DNA of 64,000 nucleotides from Dryas octopetala (GCA_963921425.1 OY992832.1:8494001-8558000), one strand, 5' to 3'; positions 51,302 to 63,359 are shown, counted from the first letter of the stretch. Numbers and translations: made by a program. Notes: generated by a model from the letters alone, not told the origin.

Positions 51302-54300
51302 AGGCGTAATCACTAAGAGAACTAGAATGTATTCCAAATTAAAGAAATACCAGCAAATGAATTGAATCTTCCTTCGGGGCAGTTTAGCAGTGCTGGAATT
51401 GGAGTGTCTGTGTTGGAAATTTCCTTTTTCCTTTTTGGTTGTGTGCTTGTATTCCACATATTTCTTTGTTAGGTCTTTTGTATAGTGCAGCATATTTGAG
51501 GACAAAAGATTATTTTTCTTAACAAAGAGTGATGTGTACAAAGTAAGAACTTCTGATTTAACCACAACTACATTTCAACACACTATTATTTTTCACTAGG
51601 AATGTGACACATACACATTACATAAGGAGGCATTCTCAGTTCACTTCTGTAAAACGTCACCAGATGCAACTCCGAAAATAACCCACAAACCCAAATGTCA
51701 ACCTGTGATCTCCACATTGAACCAAAAGCTTCCTCAAAGTTGGTAATGATTGTATCATTGGCCACACTGATGATCTGTCATTCCAATACACTCAATTGCC
51801 CAACTTACAATCTTTCATAGCAAATCTAACCAGTGACTTTCGCAATTCTGCAGTTCTTGATAAGTTCCTCTTATATCAAAACAGACAAAGAACAATGCCA
51901 ACTTTGGTTTTTGAATTAATGACATGTTTCTGTCAATGTCCTTATATAGCAAAGGGCATCTCCAAGTGGAGGGCACTAGCTACAATGCCAAATTGCCAAC
52001 TAACACAAACAACAAATACAATCTATTAATGCAAGCAAGCTTATACTTCTGAAGATAACATGCAAATTTTCATGGTCCCCCCATACTCCAAGAGGACTTC
52101 CATTCACCTTTTGCCAACTCTCACATGCCTTGGCAGATATTGTACAAGAAGTAAACAAAATGCATTAACTTGCACCACAATTTTGATTAGATCATTTTGA
52201 GCTTACAAGTATCCAAGTAAAGGACCTCATGAAACAACAATCCCCATTCTGAAGTTGTGTATTGGATTCAAGAGGAACCCAATTAACCTCATGAAACATT
52301 CCAAACTAGCACATTACTTAAACTGCTTTTAGAAAGGAAAGGAAACACCATATGCAATTTCATCCCAGAAAGTCATTCAAAGAAGAGATTCTGAAAACTA
52401 ACCCAAATTAATTATTTGACTTCCCTTTTAATTTTCAACTAATAACTTGGGATTTTTGGTGCATGCTAACTTAACTACTTAGCTAACCAATGAACCCCAT
52501 GATCCCCATCCGCAATGTAATCGGGAGCTGCTAACTTCTTTTTTCTTTTCTTTTTGGGTCAAACGAAGGTGCTAACTTCAGATTCCCGTGTTTTTGTTTC
52601 ATTGTTTGTCTTTGTTTTTTTTTTTTTTGGCCAATTGTTTGTCTTAGTTGCGTTAAAACTTAAAAGTCCTTGATTTTAGCCTGCTCATTGCACATGTCTA
52701 GTTTTTCCAAATTTGTTTTTATGCGGAATCATCATTAAGAAATACAAAAGAGTTCCTTTTTTGGCCATTGGACACGGGCTTCACTAAAATGGCAAAAAGC
52801 CATGCACAACACTTACAACCAACCATAAAACAAAGATAATTGTTGAGGACCCGAGGTATACGTAATCAGTTGAAAGGGTCATATAATTTCCTCTATACAC
52901 CTAAGTAGGATCCCCTTTTTCTGTAAAAAAAAAATAAAGATTTTTTGACACGACATATTAGAGCATCCACAATGGTTGTTTAATAATTCAGTTTAATAGT
53001 TCAATTTTTTGAACTATTTATTATAATTTTACTTGCAGTGGTTATTTAATAGTTTAGTTTAAAAATTTAAGATGAGACATAATGAGATATAATACAGTTC
53101 ATGTGTTGATAGGAGAGAGATTGTAGATTTATATTTTTTCACATGATGAGCCAACTTATTGAAATGAATTTCATTTTAAAATTTAATTTTGTGATCTCTA
53201 AAATGAACTATTGATTTCCAAATTAAAATGAAGTCTATTATTGCAAATTTGTAAGTCATTTTTTTACCTTCAGTTTAATTTATTGTAATAAAATTAAAAT
53301 GAACCTCTTAGTGGGTTTGAGTTTAGCATGTATAATTTTGGGCTATACACAGGTCACCCACCAAACATGAAGTATGTCATTTTCGAGTCAATCTGCACAA
53401 CTCGAATGACATGCTTAATTTACAACACAATAGGTTTTACACGTCTAGTTAAGTAATATTTTTTACAGCAACACAAAAAAAAAAAAATTAGAATTTAGAT
53501 AAAAGTATAAAACTATAAAAGAAAGATATTATCCTTTAATTAAATTTGTGTTTTTGGTTTACGTATATAAATATATTATCAGGTTAAGTAATTATGTCCT
53601 CCTCATGCATGACGCCTGGCCTGATGGGCCCCAATTCTTATAGAGGATTCTCTGACGGTCGGCCCAATGCAGAGCACTGTAGTGTGTACGAGTTACTACC
53701 GGGGAAATACTTAGGAGTGGACCTCAATATTCACCCCAGTTGAATGAACCAATTAAATTCTTACACATGTCCTCTTATACTAAGTAATTATGAGAGAGAA
53801 ACTTATTTTAAAATCAGTAATGCTACACTTACCACATTTTTATACCACAATTTCATACCATCTTACATGGCATTCATACATTGGACACTAAAAATTAAAA
53901 AATAAAACCTAAAAAAGAAAAAAAAATACCTTTTCAATAAAGTAATGACACATCAGGTGAGATATAAATGTGAAAAAAAAAATATGTGACAACTAGCATT
54001 ATATTTTTAAAATAATGATTTAATTTAAAACCAAGTTTGAGAAAGAAGTAAAAATATACTGCCAAATACTTGAAAATGACCGTCAAGCGCTCAGCGCCTG
54101 ATATGTGTAAAAAAAATAAAAATTAATGGACCAATATTATGTAAATGGTTAAATCAGTAAATTATAAAATTAGTTAAAATTTTAAAAGTTATAAGACTTT
54201 AATTAATAAATTGTAAAATTAAAAAAGCTGAATGAAAGTCTCCTTTAAATTATACACCGACTTTTTCACCCAATTCCCTCAACCCTTGTCTCCACTGGCA

Positions 54301-54394
54301 CTAAAGCTATGCATTGGTCCATGCAGCAATAGAGAAGAGGTTCGATTATTTATGTTGATTCTTAATTGGCTATATTAAGTAGTTAACAACAGAA
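51302..54394. other. Intergenic region with no assigned gene
   Basis: 51302-51560 is probably the LIN-like 3' UTR. On the minus strand a TATA-like CTATATAAGG (about 51945-51955) precedes an open stretch that I could not assign to a protein. 52620-52650 is a T-run. 52965-53330 is AT-rich and starts with GAGCATCCACAATGG, a phrase common at ends of plant miniature transposons, but I could not find a matching second end. A short inverted repeat of ATGTCAT...CGAGT type lies at about 53369-53416. Confidence 0.35.
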
Positions 54395-54397
54395 TAA

Positions 54398-54897
54398 GGG
54401 CCTGTTTTGCTCAAATCCAAATCTACCTGTTTGAATTTAAATTAAAGAGAAGATTTAGATTTGGGCCAAATCCAAGATGGATTTGAAAAACCCAAATTTA
54501 TGAATTTCAAATACTATATGAAACTAGGTATTTGAAATTCATCATCTCATTCAATTCTCTCTCTTCCGCACGGTAACACCACTGTTGGCAGTTACTGCCA
54601 GCGACTAACTTCGGCCACTCTCTGGTGACTTTTCCGGCAGACTGTCGGCAACTTTCCGACTGACCTCTGGCGACTTTCCTGGCTGACCTCCAGCAACTTT
54701 TCTGGCCAGCCTCCACCAACTTTCGGCCACTTTTCCAGCGACCCCTTCCGACCAATATATTTATCATATATTGCTAAATATATGAAAATTAAAATTAAAA
54801 TCATATTTCATATTTATTATTATTAATCATTTGTTTAAAAAAAATGAAGAGATTTGAAATCTAAATCCAAATTCAAATTCAAGAATCCAAACGGGCC
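54398..54897. mobile_element. PIF/Harbinger-like (Tourist-type) non-autonomous element
   Basis: Left end GGGCCTGTTTTGC and right end (opposite strand) GGCCCGTTTGG are inverted copies, and a TAA triplet flanks both sides (54395-54397 and 54898-54900). A three-base TAA duplication and GGGCCTGTTT-type ends are characteristic of PIF/Harbinger elements. The sub-terminal regions also mirror each other (AAATCCAAATCT / CTAAATCCAAATTC). The centre, about 54575-54755, holds imperfect tandem units of about 22 bases built around CTTTCCGGC and GGCGACTTT. No transposase frame is present. Confidence 0.7.
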
Positions 54898-55110
54898 TAA
54901 GTGTATAACCGGCGTAGGACAGTAAGAGCATATCAACAAGTTTGTAGACAACAAAACCTCCAAAGAACAAAGTAAAGAGCAAATGATGCCAAGAACTGGA
55001 AATGATGCAATGTGGAATCCCAATCAAATTGCTTAGTACCATCAAAATTGGATCCAAAGTACGTAGTACTCCATCTCCATGAAATAAGTCTCCAACCTTC
55101 AATTCGGACA

Positions 55111-55480
55111 GAACATGTTACTTTTGAGCTCATTAAGAGACCATTGACATTTTGGAAGAGCAATGAGATTCTTATAATTGACAAAAATGGATCAATACTC
55201 TCCTATAACTTCAGCACCAAAATGCGTACGTATCTTTTCAAAGCGTGTCAGAGTATTTTGGCAAAGCTATTGTTTATGTGAATAGTATAGTTTCGGTTAG
55301 TGGTGGAAACAAGCTTAAGAACAGAGAATTCTAGCATTGTAATTTCTTACTGTCTGCTATATATGTAAAAGCTTGATAAAATATATTTATCAATAAAGGT
55401 GTTGAAATTTTATTTTTTGTTCTCCAAAAAAGTAGCACTGCGCAAATGATAAAAGGTTTTTTACTTTTTTACAGAGTGAG
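55111..55480 (+). pseudogene. 3' fragment of an SFBB/SLFL-like F-box gene
   Basis: This matches the last ~80 codons and the 3' UTR of the F-box gene at 60.1 kb (its 61310-61690) with high identity, including the phrases CTTTTGAGCTCATT, ATCAATA-CTCCTATAACTTCAGCACC and AAGCTTGATAAAATATATTT. No F-box or upstream coding part precedes it; the homology starts abruptly at about 55111, and the reading frame is interrupted. It is the remnant of a third copy in this cluster. The downstream end of homology (ACAGAGTGAG) coincides with the end of the shared 3' region in the intact gene. Confidence 0.85.
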
Positions 55481-56371
55481 GAGGGTTATAGGCATGTTGA
55501 CGTGGAGTGATCATGAAATTACCAAATGGGATTCTGCCCTCCTGCTAAGCAAGTGAAAGACCATGAAATACTCCCCACAGTTCAACCTCAAGGATTCTGC
55601 CCTTCCCAATTAAATTAGCAATAAATCCTATAAATTAATTAAACCAAACACCATGCATGCTCATCTCTGATAATTAACACCTCCAGCTCCCATATTACCA
55701 AAAGGACCCTGGCATGTGTCATCCACATTGAGCTTAACTATGTCATAACAAGGAGGAGATCACCAGTGAATCACAACCTCCGGTGATCCTGTGGAGGAGG
55801 CTTAACAGAGACTTAATTTCCTATTAACATCAAACCACTCTCTGGCATGCATATTGCAGAATATATAATAGCTAGCTTGAGGACATTGAGGAAAATCAAT
55901 TCAAATGATTACCATAGGGTAAACACAAAGATCAAAGACCAATTAAGGCAAACCTTATGGACCAACACACTTAGATTGCAGGTTCTTTATTAGCCAATCA
56001 GGAAAATTGGTGGAATTTATATTCAAACTTGATGCATGCATGTTAAGATTTATTATAACTCAATATCCAACAACATGACTAAGCCAGCATGATGAACCAG
56101 AACAACATGAATAAATCCAATGCTTCTAATTAAATCTAGCTATTTATGTTGTCTTATCCTTTTTCATGTAGTTGTAGACCACTAGATCAAAAGATAATCA
56201 AGATTGGACAACATATAAAAATCAAAGGCGGATTACAACCATCTCATAAACATAATTCTTATTTATTTTTTATTACACCAATTAAGACTCCATTTAGCTG
56301 ATGGACATGCATAGATATATATGGTTCTTATTACAATAGAATTATACTAAACTTAATTATAAAGTTATAAT
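55481..56371. other. Spacer between F-box fragment and RNase relic
   Basis: AT-rich to neutral spacer; no gene seen. It may include the 3' flank of the RNase T2-like relic at its right edge. Confidence 0.4.
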
Positions 56372-56800
56372 TTAGGGAACCTCTATAAGCTGCCGCGTAT
56401 CACATTTTGGTGTGCGGGGACAATCTATCAGATTCATTCCGGCCGTATTGTCAAAACAGATGACCACCTCATGCAATTGTTGAATCGGAATAGCATACTT
56501 GCAACGAATGATAGCGTTGTGTCCAGTATATTTTGCTATGTCTCTAACAAGACTATAGTAGTTATACTTGTTCCCTGAATGAATGTTGGAAGGACCAAGC
56601 AAATATGTTAACTCGTACTGCTGCCACTTCTTGTGGGATTCCTGAAAGTAGTCTGTTTGCGGAAAAATATTGTCGGAACATCTGCCATGTTTGTCGTACT
56701 CATGTTTCCAAAAAACAACAGTTGTACACTAGGCCAAGATCGATAACGCCAGATCGGCTTGCTGTCGAGAGGACAACTAAAGATCCAACACAAACAACGT
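56372..56800 (-). pseudogene. S-RNase-like RNase T2 gene, truncated and broken
   Basis: On the minus strand the region reads as the C-terminal half of an RNase T2. It has the second active-site block FWKHEYDKHGRCS, then DYFQESHKKWQQYEL, a conserved Cys before KYAIPIQQLHEVVICFD and the terminal LIDCPRTPKC. The spacing and wording (YF..SH..W; LLHEVV.C) recall Rosaceae S-RNases and their close non-S relatives. The first active-site block (IHGLWP type) is not present anywhere upstream in the nearby sequence, and the part before FWKHEY is not in one open frame. It is therefore a relic with at least two breaks. Intact S-RNases are secreted style ribonucleases that reject self pollen in Rosaceae. 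Its neighbours are SFBB/SLFL-like F-box genes, the usual partners of S-RNase genes. Confidence 0.75.
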
Positions 56801-59229
56801 AACGTTAATACATATTGTGAGAAAAGCGTACATATATAAGAAATTAGAAACTACAATACATATACACACGTACGTACCTGATTTAGCTGAAAAGTTGGAC
56901 CACCATTAATAGAGCAATCCAGAAAAGCATTGGTTTATATAGATGAAGACGAATGACATGCATGGAGATGGAGTAGTGCTATAGTGATTTAGACTTATAC
57001 TGACTTACTGAATTGAGAATTTCTTCCTAAGCAATTATGCTTCTATTTGTGGCACTGCACTGGCTGCATGTGTGAAAAAGTGAAAAATGATCAAGCCAAT
57101 GTGATCATGCATTCGCACTGCACCTTAATTTGGTCAGTGTGACTCAGTTGTGCTTAATTAAACTTGATTGTGCAAATGGCCACGCAATTGATCGAGCCTT
57201 ATTTTCTGAAATTAATTTGCAGGACATGCAGGGAGTGTTTCAAGAACTTAAAATGTCAATGCCATGGAAGTAGCAATTAATGGATTTTTGTTCAGGAAAA
57301 ATAATGGGGAAAAACAGCTAATTATCATCTTTCATCCCATTGAGGAATCAAAATACATTATTGTGAAAATGATATATAAGCTTCCAATCAATATAAAGCA
57401 CCTACTTCCTGGCCTTAATTATACACGTACGTCACCATAATTGAACCCTTAGAATTCAATCTATTTTTACCCTATAGAAACTTGTTAAACATGTTTTTCA
57501 GTTTCCAATTTTGCAGACATACCCCAACTTTGAAAAATCAAAATAACCATCGCAAATTCGCAAGTATAATTTGGGGATTTTTGAGAGTTTCAACTTTACA
57601 AATAAAGATTATCGAAAATATTTTGTTCGTCCATTTATTTGATCAAAGTTAGATAGACAAATGATTTCCGATTTGACTAATTTTTTGCAAGGATGATCTA
57701 CTAATGAAGATGTAAAAATTGAACGGTTCGGATCGACACAAAACGACTCGTGTGGGCCCCAATAGGGTATACCTCAACATAAATAAGTTGAGGTATACCT
57801 CAACAGAAGGAGCCTATATATATATATATATATGCAGTTGTTGCCGTCTAGTGGACGGAACCACTAGAATTGAAGACCTTCCCACTATAATTTTTCTCTG
57901 TCAATATATGACTCGATATTCATTTGATTGCTTGATAGGTTCAAAATCATCACAAATGGAAAGTTGACCCAGATCGAACGGCATTGCTTTGGGGTTCGTG
58001 TGACTTGATATATATGTTTAAGGCGGTTATATGACAAATGGGTTTTAGCAATTTTTGGTGATCTATCTATATTCGAGTATGTATTTCATATCATGCTTAT
58101 CTGCCATGTAATATTCATATCAGAAAAAAACGTAAGAAAAGCAAATATTAATGGAATAAAAAATGGAGTTAAAACAAACCACGGACTTGTATATGCAAAT
58201 GCTGTATACTGTAGTGTTGCATGCAATTCTCAAGCTGCCCATTACTCATGCCAAAATGGCTGGCTATTTAAAACATTGTACCCCAATATAGACAGCAGAG
58301 CAGTGGTCCAATAGTAACTCATAAGAAGGCCTAGGATAGCCCATAATTCTAACATGTAAATTGGCCCATCATAATAGGCCCACGACTAGGTTGTTATCAC
58401 AATTAATTAACCACTACTCCTCTGAACTCGGTTGTGGTTTCTTGCTTAATCAATGGGATTATGGCCATCATTTCTTGAATTGTGAGATGCCACTTGATTT
58501 CAGAAATTATGGGATTATGGGTTAGCTGCTAACTTTAATTACCTGAAAATTTATATTGTATATATGGGTTTTCCTTGATTCTTATATTTTGTTCGAAAGT
58601 ATAATGAATAAAGGGTTAGGTTGGATAGAATAACGAAGGAGAATTGCCTTTTATATTATTCACAAGTCTAATGTACTAGGATTAAAATCCTCCACTATAA
58701 TATACCAGCAGAAAGTACGTCCTAGAAGCTCTTTACAATGGGTACATACAAAGAATCTTAATTATAATAAATGAGTTTAATATAAAAACACTTTTTGAAG
58801 TTTTAAAACTTACAGCGAGACTCCTTAATGTTTCAATTTGTTTTCATATAACTCTTTTTGTTAAAATTTCATTCAAAAATATCTTTAAATAACAAATTTA
58901 TCCATATAATTTATTTATACTAACACTCATGAAATTTATAATATTTTTACACAATTCCCGAGGTTTTAGCCTTTTTTTATTTTTTTTTTCATGTTACCCT
59001 TTAATCACAAATATAAATGACATAATTTTATAAATACTAAAATAACAAAACTAGCTAATTTATGGTTTTTTTTTTTTGGGCAAATGCTAATTTATGGCTC
59101 TACCAATAGTATTTAACCTACGTCAATGACAGAATTAAGGTCAATTAGGACCTATTCCTTAATTGTTTAATTAGTAATTAGTATCCTACAAGAATTTATA
59201 GCTTTTTTTATAGCAAAAAAGAATTTATA
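56801..59229. other. Spacer between RNase relic and F-box gene
   Basis: AT-rich with no convincing gene. A minus-strand CTATATAAAC lies at about 56933-56942 and could be the old promoter of the RNase relic. Open frames at 57719-57967 and 58093-58314 show no recognisable protein. The perfect hairpin at 57766-57799 is listed separately. Confidence 0.4.
57766..57799. repeat. Perfect 13-bp hairpin
   Basis: GGTATACCTCAAC and GTTGAGGTATACC are exact inverted copies separated by ATAAATAA. The second arm overlaps a further direct copy of the first (GGTATACCTCAAC at about 57792-57804), so the word occurs twice in one orientation. Confidence 0.9.
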
Positions 59230-59249
59230 ACAATGGTTTGCATAATTTC

Positions 59250-60112
59250 AATCAAAAGCCCCTTTCTCAGTCTCTCTTGCGGAAGCTTTCGGTGCGGAAG
59301 GAAAAATTAATCCCAATTCCTAATATCTTCTCTCTCTCTCTCTCTCTCTCTCTTATCAGTCGTTTACTTCTCACACACACACACACACACTCTCTCTCTC
59401 TCTCTCTCTTTCCTCCTCCATCTCCTTCGATATCTCTTGGTCTTTTCCTCTTCCCAAGGACTAAGGTAATTACTTTACGTACGTGTATTTCCAATATCTA
59501 ATCTTGTTGATAAATTTTCGGCACTCTTATTTTTCATGTTGTTTGTTTTCATATTTTTCTTTCTTTGAATAGTGTTTGTTTATTGTACGCTATTTGGATT
59601 TTAAGATCATCTTCAGCTCTTTCCCCTTATTTTCTTCAAATATAAAGATAAGTTTTGGGAAAAAGTTAAATTTGGAGAAGGGTTCTCCAATGCTAAAGTT
59701 GAAATTCCCTAAATCATGTAAAATTTGGTCATTAGAGGTTTGAGGAGTCTCATCCATGATCACCAATCCATACGCTCCGATTTTAAATAAGATTCCGGCT
59801 AAAAGCATACAAGTACTGTAATGTGCCACTCCATGGGTGTCTGGTAACCATGTATGTAAGGGTATCGGGAAAATTTTTAAGAAAATCTTAAATTTATGGA
59901 AATTTTAGGGAATGATAGATGCTATGTTTTAAATTTGGTGAGCGGTAAAAAATGCTCTAACTCACATTTTTTTGATGAAATTTCATATAATATTGGGCTG
60001 TTCAGAAAAAGAATACTAGTAGAATTGGGTTTACCTTGGAATATTCTCACTTGGTTATTCATTTTTGTTTGTGTGTGTAAAAGGGGATCGAGAGGTTGAT
60101 AGCATAGCAGAA
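59250..60112 (+). promoter_or_regulatory. Leader exon and leader intron of the F-box gene
   Basis: The region is almost identical to 63360-64000, so it is part of the duplicated unit. A donor-like AAG/GTAATT near 59464 and acceptor candidates just before the ATG (around 60080-60110) suggest a 5' UTR exon about 59250-59465 and an intron of about 620 bases. The coding start then lies a few bases into exon 2. Confidence 0.6.
59331..59412. repeat. (CT)n-(CA)n-(CT)n compound microsatellite in F-box leader
   Basis: Tandem CT, then a CA block (about 59373-59389), then CT again within the putative 5' UTR exon of the F-box gene. The second copy near 63383-63437 is shorter, as expected for slippage. 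Confidence 0.9.
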
Positions 60113-61540
60113 ATGACTGTGTTTTGCAAAATGCCAGAAGAGATGTTGGAACAAATTCTGTTAAGTCTGCCTCCAAAAAGTCTGATGCGGTTCAAATGCA
60201 TCTCTAAATGGTGGTATGCTTTTATCAACAACCCCAAGTTTGTAGCCAAGCACCTCTCCAACTCCATGCACAACAATTTCTCCACTTGTGTTATTTTGAA
60301 GCGATCAGTTGTTAAGGACACCAAGGACCCCAAGACTAATGAGATTGAGTTGGTATTCTCATTGCTTAATTTTTTCAATGGAAATAATGATGGTGAACCT
60401 GGATTTCTTTCTGGTGTCGATGACATGAAAATTCCTCTTTCGATGAGCCAAAAGACATGGGGTGACTCTGACTCACTTCGAATTGTAGGCTATTGGACAA
60501 GGGATGCAGATAATGCTGGTGACCGTGACTTTCATCCGTACATTAGTGTTCCTGATTATGGTATCAGTCTGAAGACTAAGGGTGACTTACTTGGAATCAT
60601 TGGTCATTGTAATGGGATCATTTGTCTAGCTTATCCTAGTGAGGTTCTAGTTTATCCTAGTCATGTGTTTTTATGGAATCCTGCAATTGAGGAATTCAAG
60701 CTTCTTCCACCCGAGCCATACCTTAAAAATTGGCCCAAAGTACGACGTGATTGGTCCGAACCAGATTGGCCCCTCTACCTCCCATGTCATAGATTCACTG
60801 ATGCTCTTGGATTTGGCTATGATTCTAAATCTAAAGATTACAAAGTGGTTAACATTGGATCCAATGGTTCAGATCCTGTGCATCATCATCATCTGATTGT
60901 CCATCCTCCCAAAGCAGTTGTATACACCTTGAGCACTGATTCTTGGAAAGAGATCAAAACTGATTCCTTACAAACAGAAACTACTAACTTCTGGCCTGCA
61001 TATTTCCAGTTGTACTTCAATGGAATGTGTTTTTGGTTGGGACATGAGCAACAAAAGGAAATAGATATGTTTGACTTATATTATGAGGAAGAAACCATTA
61101 AGGATGTGATCATTATGTTCGATATGGGCAATGAAGTATTTCAAGATATACTGCTACCAGATGTTTTCTATGATATAATTGTGCATGATTTGCGCCTTTT
61201 AGTTTGGAACAAATCCATTGCTCTTTTCGGATTTTCTAGTGCACATGATTCTTTTGAATCGTTTGGAATATGGGTGATGGATGTACTTGGTGGTGCTAGG
61301 AGTGCTTGGACAAAACTTCATACTTTTGAGCTCATTGAAAGGCCGTTGGCAATTTGGAAGAGCGATGAGATTCTTATGATTGACAAAGATGGATCAATAT
61401 TCTCCTATAACTTCAGCACCAATATGCGTACGTATCTTCCCATTCAAAGTGTGCCAGAGTATTTTGCCAAAGCTATTGTTTATGTGAATAGTATAGTTTC
61501 AGTTAGTGGAGGGAACAAGCTAGTGAGGAGAGAATTCTAG
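60113..61540 (+). CDS. S-locus F-box-like (SFBB/SLFL-type) F-box protein with FBA domain
   Basis: A single coding exon gives 475 aa from MTVFCKMPEEMLEQ. An ATG 16 codons upstream is in frame but lies in likely intron or leader. Residues ~5-50 form the F-box (LEQILLSLPPKSLMRFKCIS), which binds SKP1 in an SCF ubiquitin ligase. The rest is an F-box-associated domain with the family's order of motifs: FVAKHLSNSMHNN, GHCNGIICLAYPS, VFLWNPAIEEFKLLPPEP, DALGFGYDSKSKDYKVV, TLSTDSWKEIKTD, FGIWVMDVLGG and RPLAIWKSDEILMIDKDGS. This matches, from memory, apple/pear SFBB and Prunus SLFL proteins closely; the length is slightly above theirs because of insertions before GHCNGI. In Rosaceae such proteins recognise or clear S-RNases in pollen. 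The 3' UTR extends to about 61690. Confidence 0.88.
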   Translation: MTVFCKMPEEMLEQILLSLPPKSLMRFKCISKWWYAFINNPKFVAKHLSNSMHNNFSTCVILKRSVVKDTKDPKTNEIELVFSLLNFFNGNNDGEPGFLSGVDDMKIPLSMSQKTWGDSDSLRIVGYWTRDADNAGDRDFHPYISVPDYGISLKTKGDLLGIIGHCNGIICLAYPSEVLVYPSHVFLWNPAIEEFKLLPPEPYLKNWPKVRRDWSEPDWPLYLPCHRFTDALGFGYDSKSKDYKVVNIGSNGSDPVHHHHLIVHPPKAVVYTLSTDSWKEIKTDSLQTETTNFWPAYFQLYFNGMCFWLGHEQQKEIDMFDLYYEEETIKDVIIMFDMGNEVFQDILLPDVFYDIIVHDLRLLVWNKSIALFGFSSAHDSFESFGIWVMDVLGGARSAWTKLHTFELIERPLAIWKSDEILMIDKDGSIFSYNFSTNMRTYLPIQSVPEYFAKAIVYVNSIVSVSGGNKLVRREF

Positions 61541-61690
61541 CACTGTAATTCCTTACTGTCTGCTATATCTGTAAAAGCTTGATAAAATATATTTATCAAT
61601 AAAGATATATGTTTGAAATTTTATTTTTAGTTCTCCAAAAAAGTAGCACTGCACAAATTATAAAGGTTTTAAACTATTTTACAGAGTGAG

Positions 61691-62259
61691 ATTAGTGTCG
61701 AGTTCACTCACCGCATGTTCTTACTCAGTGAAGTTGGGTCGAAATCTGACAAATCCGAGCTTACTGGAACAATTCAAGGACGAAGTTGAAGCTTTTCATT
61801 TGGATGTCTTGTAGTGTACTCTATTTACTTTTAATTTGCAGATTGAAATGTTAATATTAATAGAGTTTGTCCTCCTTTTAGCTATCAAAATAGGACATTT
61901 CTGCCCGCAGTTGGTGGCCTTTTGTTTTCTTATGTGATTGCTTTTCTTCGTTCTTAATATACATTTCATGCACAGCTTCTGCACACAGGTAGTTTCATCA
62001 TACAGAATCCTGAGTTTCATAAATATTAACATTCCATCACACTCATAAACATCCAAACATATATCAAACTCACCACAATTCATATATCGCAAACAATAAA
62101 TAAATTTAATTATCTAATTATTGGGTTTTTATTTTTTTAGTTTTTTTAATCATTATTTCATTTTTTAAAGTTGATTAAATTTTTTATTATTTTTTTAAAG
62201 CCATATTAGTGTGCTACATACGTAGTTAACGGTCTTTCAGACGGAAAAATTAACAAGAG
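61691..62259. other. Spacer between the F-box gene and the foldback element
   Basis: AT-rich with no gene. Its minus-strand frame 61796-62092 has no recognisable similarity. Confidence 0.4.
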
Positions 62260-63355
62260 GTACATAGGTGTGCAAAACCAGTAATTGAGGTACCTCTGAA
62301 CAACTTTTTTGAGCATATTACAATTTAGTACCTCAACTTTACATGTTGTTTCAATTTAGTACTCTAATTTTGAAAACTTGCAAAAAAGTACCTCAACTTT
62401 CATTTTGTGTCAAAATAGTACCTCCGTTAGTTTTTCTGTCAAATAAATCGTTATCTGCTGACGTGGCAAGGATATTTTCGTCTTTTTTCTCAAATTAAAA
62501 AAAAAAATATTTTTAAAAACTTTTAAATAAAAAAATTTCTTAAAATAAAAACTTTTTCCCCTCCTCCTCCTTCCCCAGCCATGCCCCCCGCAGAACCTCG
62601 ACCCTCCTTGCCCCCACCCCACCCCACCCCACCCCACAGCCTCAGCCTCAGCCACCAATCCCCTCCTATTCCCGCCCCTAGCCCCCACCCATTTCCTCCC
62701 CCAGCCCCTCCCCTCCCATCCCCTCCCCTCCCCTCCCCTCCCCTCCCCTTCCCTCCGCCCTCACCCATCCCCCAGCCATCCCCTCCCTTCCCCGCCCCCA
62801 CCCCCTCCCCAACCCACCCCCCTCATACAGCCCCGACCCGGCCACCTCTTTTCCCCCTGCCCAGCCAAGCCGCGCCCCACCCAGCGCTGCCTCGCCCAGA
62901 GCTGCCACTCCCCAGACCAGCTCCCCTCACTCCTCCCCCTCCCCTAGCCCCGACCCATCTCACCCTTCTACCTAGATTTATACCTTCACCCCCCCCCCCA
63001 ACCCTGACCCCCCACTTCATCTCCCCCCACTTTTTTTTTTTTTTAGTTTTATAATTTTTTTATTTAAAAGTTTTTAAAAATATTATTATTTTTAAATTGA
63101 GAAAAAAAACAAAAAATACTTCTACCACGTCAGTAAATAATGATTTATATGACAGAAAAATTAACAGAAGTATTGTTTTGACACAAAATGAAAATTGGGA
63201 TATTTTTTTGCAAGTTTTCAAAATTGAGGTATTAAATTGAAACAATATGTAAAATGGAGGTACTAAATTGTAATTTACTCAACTTTATTTGATTGAGGTA
63301 CAACCGTACAACCTTAAAAAAGTGTGTATACTTAAGATACTTAGGTGTACTTTGC
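62260..63355. mobile_element. Foldback DNA element with a C-rich core
   Basis: The left part (about 62290-62545) and right part (about 63035-63305) are inverted copies. Shared phrases are ATTACAATTTAGTACCTC, AACTTGCAAAAAA, TTCATTTTGTGTCAAAA and TTTTTCTGTCA...TGACGTGG. Between the arms lies about 460 bases of almost pure C on the plus strand (62565-63030) with runs such as CCCACCCCACCCCACCCC. The element separates the two tandem F-box units, and its right border abuts the leader of the second copy. No transposase frame is present; the long proline- or glycine-rich frames here are composition artefacts. Exact outer ends and a target duplication were not resolved. Confidence 0.7.
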
Positions 63356-63359
63356 CTAA

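Noticed and set aside
52965-53330. Possible MITE starting GAGCATCCACAATGG
   Set aside because: No convincing second terminal repeat or target duplication could be found, so it was not listed as an element.
62410-63054. Proline-rich 157-aa frame (+) and glycine-rich frames (-)
   Set aside because: Low-complexity C-rich core of the foldback element; no extensin-type SPPP spacing, signal peptide or gene context.
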